Part shown: piece by piece, positions 17,088 through 25,735 of the stretch
Layout of the letters: every line of letters starts with the position of its first letter
How positions within the stretch are numbered: position 1 is the first letter of the stretch
Assembly (NCBI GenBank): GCA_041398565.1
Contig: JAWKUN010000006.1
Span: forward strand, 186,001 to 250,000
Direction: 5' to 3'
Source: DATGPD01 sp041398565
GTDB lineage: Bacteria > Planctomycetota > UBA1135 > UBA2386
DNA length: 64,000 nt
Made by a program: the position numbers and the translations under genes
Notes under the pieces: model-generated
What the model saw: only the letters and a program-made list of their open reading frames with translations
Database searches by the model: none
Told to the model about the DNA's origin: nothing

Positions 17088-17834
17088 ATGGTGACGACGC
17101 CAGGCCTCTCCTTCCCCCGTCGAACCCGGTTCGCTCGTCTCGTGCACGTGGTCGAGTGCACGTCGACGCAGGACATGGCGCTACGGGACCCCGAACCCGG
17201 CTGCGCGGCATACTGGGCCGACCACCAGACGCGCGGGCGCGGCCGCCAGGGCCGGGTCTGGTACGACGAACCGGCGCAGGACGTGACGGTCACCTTCCGC
17301 TTGGACGGTGTCGAGCCGGAGAAGCCGTGGCGGCTGCCGGCGGCGATCCCGATCGCGGTCCTGCGAGCGCTCGAACGTCTGGCCACGCTGCACGCGACGC
17401 TGAAGTGGCCCAACGACGTCATGGTCGCCGGCCGCAAGCTGGCCGGCATCCTGATCGACGCCGACGGCAATCCGCCGCGCTACGCCATCGGCATCGGCGT
17501 CAACGTCGGCCGTACGTCGTTCCCTGCCGAACTCCTCGACAGCGCCACGTCGCTGGCGCTGCTCACCGGACGCGAGTTCGCCCGGGAGGCCGTGGTGGAA
17601 GAGCTCGCCCTCGCCCTGGACCAGACCGTGACCAGCTTGCTCACCGGAGACGTGGCCGACCTCTTGGCCACCTTCCGAGCACGTTCCGAGCTGATCGACC
17701 GAGAGGTGGAGATCGAGGCGGGCAACCGGCGAGAGACCGGCCGCGTCGTCGACGTCGACCTCGACCAGCTGACGCTCGCCGAGGGTCGTCGTGTGCCGCT
17801 CGCCGTCGTCCAGACGATTCGCCGCCGCGGCTGA
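17088..17834 (+). CDS. birA: Biotin-[acetyl-CoA-carboxylase] ligase, catalytic domain only
   Basis: 248 aa. Diagnostic motifs are present in order: STQDMAL for the substrate-binding segment, biotinyl-AMP loop GRGRQGRVWY, KWPNDV, KLAGILID and GIGVNV. A short SH3-like C-terminal domain follows (GRVVDVDLDQLTLAEGRRVPL). It activates biotin with ATP and transfers it to a lysine of the biotin carboxyl carrier protein. The N-terminal winged-helix repressor domain of E. coli BirA is absent, so it should not regulate biotin genes. The neighbours are unrelated. Confidence 0.92.
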   Translation: MVTTPGLSFPRRTRFARLVHVVECTSTQDMALRDPEPGCAAYWADHQTRGRGRQGRVWYDEPAQDVTVTFRLDGVEPEKPWRLPAAIPIAVLRALERLATLHATLKWPNDVMVAGRKLAGILIDADGNPPRYAIGIGVNVGRTSFPAELLDSATSLALLTGREFAREAVVEELALALDQTVTSLLTGDVADLLATFRARSELIDREVEIEAGNRRETGRVVDVDLDQLTLAEGRRVPLAVVQTIRRRG

Positions 17835-17849
17835 CCCGGCCGGGCACCG

Positions 17850-18626
17850 TCAGGCGCAGTCGGCGAGCCGGGCCTCGAAGGCGGCGATGCGTGCCGGCGG
17901 TGGACCGGACAAGACCTTGTTCAGCAGCTCGCGGTCGCCGGGCATCGGCGTGATCGCCGGATAGCCCTTCACCAGGAGGTAGGTGTTCATCGCGAGAAAG
18001 GCGATGAGCACGTTGAAGTCGGGGAACGGGGCGATGCGCGCCAGACGCCACAGCACGCGGAACGCCTGGCGCACCGGGTGCAAGCGCGCGAAGCGCAGCG
18101 GCAGGTCACGGTAGCACGTGGCTTCGACGAAGCTGCCGAGCAGCCGCGGCACCTCGCTCGCGTCGGGGTAGGGCACGTAGATCAAGCCGTCCCACGGCAT
18201 GTCGCGGCGGAGCCAATTGGCCTTGAAGCGCGCCAGGTCGCCGGCGAAGGCGCGAAAGAGGTCGACGGCGAAAGCACCGTCCGGCGCCACCTGCGCCTCG
18301 GCGCGTTGGCGCAGCAGAGCCAGGCAGCGGGCCATGCCTTGGATGAAGGCGTACTCCTGCTGCCCCGGCTGGTAGCGACCTGCACGGCCGGTGAGCGCGG
18401 CCTGCACCTCGGTGAGGCGGAGGTCGACGCCGCGCAGCTCCAGGTGCCCGCACACCAACCCGGCGGCCGGACGCGTCCGCATCGTCGCGTCGACCAGCAG
18501 GTGGGCCCAGGTTTCCGGGGGCGCCCGCAGATCGAGGGTCTCGGCCCGCGGCACCATGCGGGTCGCGAGCTTGACGTCGAGACGCTCGAGGTATGTCAGC
18601 GTCGGTACTTGCGGTTCGAAACCCAT
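17850..18626 (-). CDS. Fic-fold protein lacking the catalytic motif
   Basis: 258 aa from the ATG at 18626; the longer open frame upstream is not coding. The C-terminal third follows the Fic helical core (APFPDFNVLIAFLAMNTYLL, then KGYPAITP). In active Fic AMP-transferases this region reads HPFxDGNGR. Here the catalytic histidine position is alanine (A199) and the GNGR anion-binding loop is replaced by FNVLI. The upstream EYAFIQGMARCL and GLIYVPYPDASEVPRLLGSF match the usual Fic flap and PxxxxVPxLM segment. It is therefore probably inactive as an AMP-transferase. It is convergent with birA. Confidence 0.6.
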   Translation of the reverse strand: MGFEPQVPTLTYLERLDVKLATRMVPRAETLDLRAPPETWAHLLVDATMRTRPAAGLVCGHLELRGVDLRLTEVQAALTGRAGRYQPGQQEYAFIQGMARCLALLRQRAEAQVAPDGAFAVDLFRAFAGDLARFKANWLRRDMPWDGLIYVPYPDASEVPRLLGSFVEATCYRDLPLRFARLHPVRQAFRVLWRLARIAPFPDFNVLIAFLAMNTYLLVKGYPAITPMPGDRELLNKVLSGPPPARIAAFEARLADCA

Positions 18627-18902
18627 GCCGCCGCTCGTGTTTCGGCAGTCGTGCCGGCGCAACTGGTCCTGATTGCAGACAGCTCGGGGCTGCCGATCCG
18701 AGCGCACCCGCCCGAGGCCTGCCCGCGCTGCCACGGCCGCCGCGAATTCGATGGCCTCCGGATCATCCCTCGGTTTCGCACCTCCGACCGGGCTCCGGCC
18801 CGCGCCCCATCCCCTCCGTCGGAAATCGTTGCGGTCGCCACCCGTGCCCCACGAGACCCCGAGTGTCGGCTGCGACGGCCGGCTCGAACACGAGGAACGA
18901 CC

Positions 18903-20600
18903 ATGAACCGCCAACCACACCGAACCTGCATCCTTCTCCTGGCTTGCTCGCTGGCCTTCCCGCTGACCGCCCAGGGCCCGGGGCAGCTGCCGGTCTGGCG
19001 CACCGACGACATGGTGCGCTCGCTCACCCATCTGCAGATCGCCGACGCCCTGCGCACCGGCCTCAACTCGTCCGGCGATCGCATGGCGCTCTACGTCCAG
19101 GGCGAGTACAGCGTGGCGCTCGGCGCCCTCGTCAACGGCGGCCAGCGGGCCGGCATCGCCGCCGAGGTGCGTCGCACCGACGACGGCTTCGAGGTCGCCG
19201 TCACCCAGGAGGTGGCGTTCACCGCCGGACTCGAGGTCTACGACGGCCTCGAGGTGAACGCGGTCGGTGGTGTAGAGAACGTCGTCCTGTTCGCCTGGGA
19301 CACGCCGGCGGAGACCGCGCGCGGCCTGCGCCTGCTGTCGGGCGCGCACGAGGTCGCGCTGGGCTCGTTCGTCGGCATGCTCGAGGCTCAGGTCGAAGTG
19401 CTGCGCCAGTCGGCGGAGGCCCTGCGCGAAGCGATCACCGGGACGCGCGCCGCGCGCGCTGCCTACGCCGGAATGAGCCACGCCCGCGCCGACGCCGACG
19501 CCGAGCTGGCGCGACTGCAGCGCGATGCCGCGCGCGCTCGCGCCAACCTGAGCCGCCTGCGCGGTCGGATCGCGCGCGCCGAAGCCAGGCTCGACCGCCT
19601 GCCCGGCTTCCTGCGCGGGCCCGTCCGCCTATTGCTGCGCGGCCTGCAGGCTTCGCTCCGTGCCGATGGCTTGCTGGCGCGCGGCATCGACGCGGCCCTG
19701 CACGTCGCCGAGCACGCCGCGGCCGCAGCGCGATCCGGGCTCGACGGTGCGCAGCGCACGCTCGACCACGCGTTCCGCCAAGAGGACGCAGCACGCCGAG
19801 CCCACGACGCCGCCCGCGCCGTCGTCGACAACGCGCGGGCCTTCGCCGGCTCGGTCGGCGCGGTGGTCGCCGAGCTCGGCCAGCACTTGCGCGGCGTCGA
19901 GTTCTCCGTGCGCGCCGGCGCCGAGGCCGAAGCAGCGGTGAACCCCGCGGGCGTTTCGCTCGAGAACGTCGGCATGGGCGCGGGCGCCAGCTCGTTCCTC
20001 GGCGCGACCATCGGCTACCGCGTGCGCGGCGGCACCAAGGAGCTCACCGTGCGCGGCCAGCACGACCTGGAACTCGAGGCCTGGGCCGGCATGGGCGTCG
20101 GCGCCCGCACCGAGTTCTCGGCGACCACCGCCATCACCGCCACCTGGACCCAGCCGCGCTTCGCCCGCGGCTTCGCCTTCGCCGACCTCACCACGTCCGT
20201 CGAGCTCGACGCGGCGCTCATGGCGGTCGTCGGCGCCGGCGTGGCCTTGCGCCACGGCGTCGGCGAGCACGTCGCGCTCCAGCTCGACGCCGCGCAGTGG
20301 CGGCAGGCCTACGGCGCCATGCGCACTCTCGCGGGCGGCCTCACCCTCGCCAACCTGCAGACCGCGCTGACCGGCCTCGAGTGCAGCACCTCGACCCAGG
20401 CGCGCTGGATCGGCCAGGTGGTGGCCGCAGGCGGCTGCAGCTACGCCGGCTGGGGCCTCGGCATCGAGCTCGGTGCCACCTGGGACGACGAAGGCGTCCC
20501 GGCCGAGCGCACCGTCGACGCCGGCACGTTCTTGCGGGAGATGGCGAGCCGAGAGTTCCGCACGTTCACCGCCGACCGCCTGGGCCGGATGCTGCCGTGA
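18903..20600 (+). CDS. Large secreted protein of unknown function with coiled-coil middle
   Basis: 565 aa. Residues 1-23 form a signal peptide ending in LTAQ. A beta-rich N-terminal part (to about 140) is followed by a long Ala/Arg/Glu-rich helical region (about 160-335), and then a Gly-rich beta region with alternating hydrophobic residues up to about 500. That architecture suits an envelope protein, perhaps with a C-terminal barrel-like part, but I do not recognise a family. The gene upstream is divergent, and an ECF sigma factor follows 170 bp downstream on the same strand. Confidence 0.55.
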   Translation: MNRQPHRTCILLLACSLAFPLTAQGPGQLPVWRTDDMVRSLTHLQIADALRTGLNSSGDRMALYVQGEYSVALGALVNGGQRAGIAAEVRRTDDGFEVAVTQEVAFTAGLEVYDGLEVNAVGGVENVVLFAWDTPAETARGLRLLSGAHEVALGSFVGMLEAQVEVLRQSAEALREAITGTRAARAAYAGMSHARADADAELARLQRDAARARANLSRLRGRIARAEARLDRLPGFLRGPVRLLLRGLQASLRADGLLARGIDAALHVAEHAAAAARSGLDGAQRTLDHAFRQEDAARRAHDAARAVVDNARAFAGSVGAVVAELGQHLRGVEFSVRAGAEAEAAVNPAGVSLENVGMGAGASSFLGATIGYRVRGGTKELTVRGQHDLELEAWAGMGVGARTEFSATTAITATWTQPRFARGFAFADLTTSVELDAALMAVVGAGVALRHGVGEHVALQLDAAQWRQAYGAMRTLAGGLTLANLQTALTGLECSTSTQARWIGQVVAAGGCSYAGWGLGIELGATWDDEGVPAERTVDAGTFLREMASREFRTFTADRLGRMLP

Positions 20601-20770
20601 ACGTAGTCGCGGCGGGCGGCGTCGCGCCGCCGGTGGCCCTCGCCGCCACAGCGCGAACGGAGCGGGTGGCGACCACGCGTGTCAGCTACCATGGCGTGGT
20701 CCACCACGCCCACGGCATCCGCCCGCCCCGCTGCCGCCGGCGCGTGGCTCGGCGCGCTGCCTCGCCGCCG

Positions 20771-21337
20771 ATGCCGGAACCCCACGAAGTCACGCGCCTC
20801 TTGTCCGACGCCCGCGCCGGCGTCGCCGACGCCAAGGACCGCCTGTTCGAGCGCGTGTACGACGAGCTGAAGCAGCTGGCGAAGGGACAGCTCCGCCGCC
20901 AGCGCGACGGCGAGTCGTGGCACCCCACGGCGCTGGTCCACGAGGCGTTCGTGCGCATGGTGGATCCGACGCGGCTCGACCTGCACGACCGCGCCCACTT
21001 CTACGCGGTGGCGGTCACCGTCATGCGCCGGGTGCTGGTGGACCACTACCGCCGCCGCACCGCCGGCAAGCGCCGCGGCGGCGCTCAGGTCACTCTGCAC
21101 GAGCCGCTGGCGCACGGTGGTGCCGCCGACGTCGACATCCTCGCACTCGACGACGCTCTCCGCGATCTCGCGGCCATGGACGAGCGCAAGGCGCGCGTGG
21201 TCGAGCTGCGCTTCTTCGGCGGGTTGTCGGTCGACGACGTGGCGACGGCGCTCGACGTGTCCAAGCGCACGGTGGAGAGCGACTGGTTCTTCGCCCGCGC
21301 CTGGCTGCAGACCCGCCTGCACGCACCGGAGGCCTGA
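20771..21337 (+). CDS. ECF sigma factor (TIGR02999-like)
   Basis: 188 aa. Sigma region 2 is visible in YDELKQLAKGQLRRQ and ALVHEAFVRM, and region 4 in VVELRFFGGLSVDDVATALDVSKRTVE, with the helix-turn-helix. The sequence pattern (HPTALVHEAF, HFYAVAVTVMRRVLVDHYRRR) is that of the TIGR02999 group common in Planctomycetota and Acidobacteriota. It lies 3 bp before the start of a Ser/Thr kinase gene. In these phyla such pairs are thought to act together, the kinase controlling the sigma factor or its regulon; no anti-sigma gene is visible here. Confidence 0.9.
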   Translation: MPEPHEVTRLLSDARAGVADAKDRLFERVYDELKQLAKGQLRRQRDGESWHPTALVHEAFVRMVDPTRLDLHDRAHFYAVAVTVMRRVLVDHYRRRTAGKRRGGAQVTLHEPLAHGGAADVDILALDDALRDLAAMDERKARVVELRFFGGLSVDDVATALDVSKRTVESDWFFARAWLQTRLHAPEA

Positions 21338-21340
21338 GCG

Positions 21341-24300
21341 ATGGACGGCACCCGCTTCCAGCGTCTCGCCGAGATCTTCGAGGCGGCTCGCGAGCGCGAC
21401 GGCGCGGCGCGCGATGCGTTCCTGCGCGAGGTCTGCGCCGGCGACGACGACCTGCGGCGCGACGTCGACAAGCTCCTCGCGCAGCACGACGCCGCCGAGT
21501 CCGCGGGCGAGGACCTGCTGCAGGCGGGCTCGGCGCTGCGCGAGGCGCTGCAGACCGGCACCGAGAGCGACGTCGAGGAGCCGGTGCCGGCGCAGGTCGG
21601 CCGCTACCGCATCCGCGGCGCCATCGCGCGCGGCGGCTTCGGGCTGGTGCTGCGTGGCGAGGACACCACCATCGGCCGCGACGTCGCGGTGAAGATCCTG
21701 GCACCGGCGCACGCCGGCAACCAGAAGCTCGGCCGGCTGCTGCGCAGCGAGGGCCGGATCGGCGGCAAGTTGCAGCATCCTGGCATCGTGCCGGTCTACG
21801 AGCTGGGCGATCTCGACAGCCGCTCGCCGTTCCTGGTGATGAAGGTCGTGGAAGGCCGCACCCTTTCCGCGCTGCTGCGCGAACGGAGCGACCCGGGCTC
21901 CGACCGCGCCCGCTTCCTGGCCGTCTTCGAGCAGGTCTGCCAGGCGGTGGCCTACGCCCACGCGCGCGGCGTGCTGCACCGCGATCTCAAGCCGCACAAC
22001 CTCATGGTCGGGGCGTTCGGCGAGGTGCAGGTGATGGACTGGGGCCTGGCAGTAGTCTTCGGCGAGGGCGTCGAGCCCGACGCCGACGCCTACGTGGCGC
22101 TGGGCACCCCCGCCTACATGGCGCCGGAGCAGGCGCGCGGCGAGGCGCGCGCCCTCGACCCGCGCAGCGACGTGTTCGGGCTCGGCGCCATCCTCTGCGA
22201 GATCCTCACCGGCCGGCCACCGTTCGCCGATGCCGGCCAGGCGACGACGCTCGACCGCGCGCGGGCCGGCGACCTCGCCGAGGCACACGCTCGCATCGCC
22301 GCTTGCGGCGCCGACAAGGAGATCGTGGCGCTGGCCCTGCAGTGCCTGGCACCCGACCCGGCGCGGCGGCCGGCCGACGCGCGCGCAGTGGCAGCGGCAG
22401 TGCGCACGCACCTCGACTCGCTCGACGCGCGCGCGAGAACCGCCGAGCTCGATGCCGCGTCGGCGCGCGCGCGCGCCGCGTCCGAGCGCAAGGCGCGCCG
22501 CACCACGACTGCCCTGGGCGTGGTGATCGTCGTCGCCACCCTGTTGGGCGCGGCCGTCTGGTTGCAGGTCACGAACGCCGCGCGCGAGCGCGAGCGCACG
22601 GCGACCGCGCGCCTGCAAGCGGCGTTGGTCGACGCCGAGCGCTCCGCCTCGGATGCAGCCGCCGAGCAGCCGCAGACGTCGCTGCGCTGGCAGACCGCGG
22701 CCACCGCGGCGAGCAACGCGCGCCGTCTGATCGGCACCGACACCGACGCGGCGGTCGCAGCACAGGCCGAGGCGCTGCAGGCGCGCGTCGCGCTCCGCCT
22801 GCACGAGGTGACGTTCGCCGAGCGGCTGGAGGAGATCGCACTCGAGGAGCGCTTCCTCGACTCGTTCGACCGGCGCGGCCAGCTCGCCGCCTACGAGCAG
22901 GCGTTCACCGAGTTCGTCGGCGGCGACGCCGACCACCTCTCGGTGGAAGACGCGCACGAAGCGCTCGTCGGATTCCCGTTCCGCGGGCGGCTCATCACGG
23001 CGCTCGACCAGTGGATGTTCCTGCAGTTCCAACGCGACCGCAACGCGATGCGCCTCGGCTGGCTGCGCACGCTCGCCGATGCCCTGGACGACGATGCCTG
23101 GCGTCGCGACGTGCGCGCGGCGGTGGCCGTCGCCGACCGCGACGCGTTGGTGCAGCTGGCCCGCGACGCGCGCGCCGACGCGGCACCGCCGAGCGCCTGC
23201 TCCTACCTGGCCGTGCGCCTGGCGACCTTGGGCGACACCATCAACGCCGTCGCCCTGATGGAGAGGACCGTGCGCCGCGCTCCGGACGACTTCGAGACCG
23301 CCTACAACCTGGCGATCATGCACAGCGACACCGGCAGCTTCATCGAGGCCGTGCGCTACGGCACCGCCGCCTGCGCGCTGCGCGCCGGCAGCGCTCTGCC
23401 CTGGAGCCTGCTGGCGAGTGCACTGCATCAGGCGGGACGCGCCGAGGAGGCGGTGTTCGCCGCGCGCCGCACCATCGAGCTGGCACACGAATCGCTCGGC
23501 CCCAGCGTGCTCGCCGCCGACATCCTCTTCGAAGCCGACCTCGTGGCCGACGCCGAAGCCGTGGTCCGCGACTACCGGCTGATGCCACGCAACCACGTGT
23601 TGTTCTGCGTCGCGTCGGCGATCATGGGCAACGTGCTGGCCGTGCGCGACGACTTCGCCGGCGCGGTCGACGCCTACGCGGAATGTGTGAGCAGCCCGGT
23701 CGCGTGGCCCTTCGATCCGCGCTGGCGCCTGCAGAGCCCTGCCGTCGTCGCCGGTCTGCAACGAGAGATCGACGCCCGCCTGGCCCAGAGCGAGGGCAAG
23801 GACCCGGTGGTGCTCTACCTGGCGGCGCGCCTGCGCGAAGACCTCGGTCGCCTGCGCGAGGCGCTGTCGGCGTACGAAGAGCTCGAACGGCTGCGGCCGA
23901 ACTTCAAGGCGACGCGCATCAAGATCCGCGAACTGGGCGCGCAGCTCGGCGGCGCGCTGTCGTCGTTCGGCGCTGCCGACCGGTTCGTCGCGGCGTTGGA
24001 CCCGACGCAGGGCGACGAAGAAGCGCGCCGCGCACTCACTGCGGAAGCCGGCGCTGGATTGGCGGCCGTGCCCGCGGTGCGCGACTTCGCCGAAGGACGC
24101 CTCCTGGCGCGGGCCGGCAAGCTGTCGGCGGCGCTCGACTACCTGACCCGGGCGGTGGAAGGCGACCGCGAGGCGCCGCTGCCGTGGGTGCGCCTGCACG
24201 AGACGTGGGTCGCGCACGCAGGGCGGGCGCGCGCCGACGCCGAGGTGCGGGCGCTGTTGGCCAAGGGTGCGATGCCTGCCCGTCTGCTGCCGATCCCGCC

Positions 24301-25264
24301 GGCTTCGCCGCGGTGCGTGGCACCGGCCGACGGGGCACCCGTGCGCGACGGCGAGGGCCTGCGCGTCGATGGCTTCGCCGCCGCCGACCCGCGGCAACGC
24401 CACGTGCACACGCTGTGGCAGGTGCGCGCCATCGCCGACGACTACGCGCGCAGCCCGGCCGTCGATGTCCTCGCCGGCGACGACCCCGCGCTGGAGATCC
24501 CGCCGGGGATCCTGGCCGCCGGTCAGACCTACGCTTGGCGCGCCGCGTTCGCCTGCGACGCCCCGGGGACGATGTCCGCCTTCAGCGAGGAACGCACGTT
24601 CCGCGTCGCCGACGACGCCTGCCATCCGGTGCCGATCGATCTGCGCACCGTGTTCGACGCGGACGTCGTGGCCGAGCCGGGTGACTCCGGCACGGACGCG
24701 TTCGACCCGCCGAACGCTTTCCGGCTGGCGGTCGACGGCTGCGACGGCGCACGCACCGACGTTGCCAGCGTGCAGGGCGTGCCACCCGACGGTCGCGTCG
24801 GCGTCCACCGCCTGGGGCCTTTCGCCGCCGCCAACTCACGCCAGCTCCGGCCGGGCATGACGAACCTGCGCATCCCCATCCCCGAGGCCTCCTACCAGTC
24901 GATCCTCGTGCTCGCCGCCAGCGGCAACGGCAACGCCTACGTGCCCGTGCTGATCCTCTACGCCGACGGCACCGCGGATCACGCCAACCTGATCGCGCCC
25001 GACTGGTTCAGCAGCGGCCGCCCCGCCGACCTGAGCCGCCGCAGCGGCCAGCACGTTCTACGCGGCATGGATCGCGCCGGCCCGGCAGGCATCGAGGAAC
25101 GCAATGCGGCGGCCCTGTTCCAGTCCCGCCTGCCGTGCGACCCTGAGCGTCGTGTGGTCGGCATCGAGCTGCGGTCGGCCGGGGCACGCTTCGACTCGGC
25201 GACCACCGTCACGAACTTGTTGGCGATCACCGGGATGGCGGTCTCGGGCTCGGGTGGGAAGTAG
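21341..25264 (+). CDS. Transmembrane Ser/Thr protein kinase with TPR and C-terminal extension
   Basis: 1307 aa. Residues of about 86-365 form a Hanks-type kinase: glycine loop ARGGFGLVLRG, VAVKIL lysine, HRDLKPHN catalytic loop, GTPAYMAPEQ activation segment. The metal-binding triad is DWG (VMDWGLA) instead of DFG, a variant frequent in planctomycete kinases. A transmembrane helix (ALGVVIVVATLLGAAVWL) follows. The extracytoplasmic part carries coiled coil, TPR-like repeats (about 620-900) and a beta-rich C-terminal domain. It forms an operon with the preceding ECF sigma factor and probably senses an envelope signal. Confidence 0.85.
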   Translation: MDGTRFQRLAEIFEAARERDGAARDAFLREVCAGDDDLRRDVDKLLAQHDAAESAGEDLLQAGSALREALQTGTESDVEEPVPAQVGRYRIRGAIARGGFGLVLRGEDTTIGRDVAVKILAPAHAGNQKLGRLLRSEGRIGGKLQHPGIVPVYELGDLDSRSPFLVMKVVEGRTLSALLRERSDPGSDRARFLAVFEQVCQAVAYAHARGVLHRDLKPHNLMVGAFGEVQVMDWGLAVVFGEGVEPDADAYVALGTPAYMAPEQARGEARALDPRSDVFGLGAILCEILTGRPPFADAGQATTLDRARAGDLAEAHARIAACGADKEIVALALQCLAPDPARRPADARAVAAAVRTHLDSLDARARTAELDAASARARAASERKARRTTTALGVVIVVATLLGAAVWLQVTNAARERERTATARLQAALVDAERSASDAAAEQPQTSLRWQTAATAASNARRLIGTDTDAAVAAQAEALQARVALRLHEVTFAERLEEIALEERFLDSFDRRGQLAAYEQAFTEFVGGDADHLSVEDAHEALVGFPFRGRLITALDQWMFLQFQRDRNAMRLGWLRTLADALDDDAWRRDVRAAVAVADRDALVQLARDARADAAPPSACSYLAVRLATLGDTINAVALMERTVRRAPDDFETAYNLAIMHSDTGSFIEAVRYGTAACALRAGSALPWSLLASALHQAGRAEEAVFAARRTIELAHESLGPSVLAADILFEADLVADAEAVVRDYRLMPRNHVLFCVASAIMGNVLAVRDDFAGAVDAYAECVSSPVAWPFDPRWRLQSPAVVAGLQREIDARLAQSEGKDPVVLYLAARLREDLGRLREALSAYEELERLRPNFKATRIKIRELGAQLGGALSSFGAADRFVAALDPTQGDEEARRALTAEAGAGLAAVPAVRDFAEGRLLARAGKLSAALDYLTRAVEGDREAPLPWVRLHETWVAHAGRARADAEVRALLAKGAMPARLLPIPPASPRCVAPADGAPVRDGEGLRVDGFAAADPRQRHVHTLWQVRAIADDYARSPAVDVLAGDDPALEIPPGILAAGQTYAWRAAFACDAPGTMSAFSEERTFRVADDACHPVPIDLRTVFDADVVAEPGDSGTDAFDPPNAFRLAVDGCDGARTDVASVQGVPPDGRVGVHRLGPFAAANSRQLRPGMTNLRIPIPEASYQSILVLAASGNGNAYVPVLILYADGTADHANLIAPDWFSSGRPADLSRRSGQHVLRGMDRAGPAGIEERNAAALFQSRLPCDPERRVVGIELRSAGARFDSATTVTNLLAITGMAVSGSGGK

Positions 25265-25735
25265 ACCGAAACGGACGGTCGCCGGCCCATCCGTGCCCCC
25301 TGAGCTGCAAGGGCTGCGAATCGTCGGGGCGGGCACGAATTCGGCCGCGTTGTTCCGTCGCCACAGAGCTGACCATGCCACGCCCGAGCAGCCCTGGAAG
25401 CTCCAAGCAACAACAGCGCCGGCGGCCCCCTCTGGTCGGCGCGTAGCGCCGACATCAACCCTTTGGGTTGCGGCCGCCGGCCGCGCTGAGCTGCAAGGGC
25501 TGCGAATCGTCGGGGCGGGCACGAATTCGGCCGTGTTGTTCCGTTGCCACAGAGCTGACCAGGCCACGCCCGAGCAGCCCTGGAAGCCCCGGGCAATAGA
25601 GCGGCCTGCGGCTCTCTCTGGTCGGCGCGTAGCGCCGACTCGCACCTTTGGTGCGGCCGCAGGCTGCGTTGGGCGGTAGCGATCCGTCCGACAGCCTTGC
25701 CCACAGCAGCAGCCTTCGCGGACGATGCAGGAGTC
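25265..25735. other. Intergenic region filled by a tandem repeat
   Basis: 471 bp between the kinase and the sulfatase. Almost all of it is the two-copy repeat at 25302-25670. The last 65 bp carry the sulfatase ribosome-binding site (GCAGGAG). Open frames through the repeat are not convincing genes. Confidence 0.6.
25302..25670 (+). repeat. Tandem ~186-bp repeat (two copies), same family as the insert in the GNAT gene
   Basis: Unit 1 (25302-25487) and unit 2 (25488-25670) both start GAGCTGCAAGGGCTGCGAAT and both contain a hairpin GGTCGGCGCGTAGCGCCGAC near their 3' part. The units differ mainly in the segment after the hairpin. A third, inverted copy of about 183 bp sits inside the acetyltransferase gene at 34945-35127. 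The distal end (GCGGCCTGCGGC ... GCGGCCGCAGGC) forms an inverted repeat. Confidence 0.85.

Noticed and set aside
20441..24808. An open frame of 1455 codons on the minus strand, and one of 1403 codons in another plus-strand frame, over the kinase gene.
   Set aside because: They overlap a clear sigma factor/kinase operon, consist mostly of Arg/Ala/Gly and lack any domain; long antisense frames are expected at this GC content.
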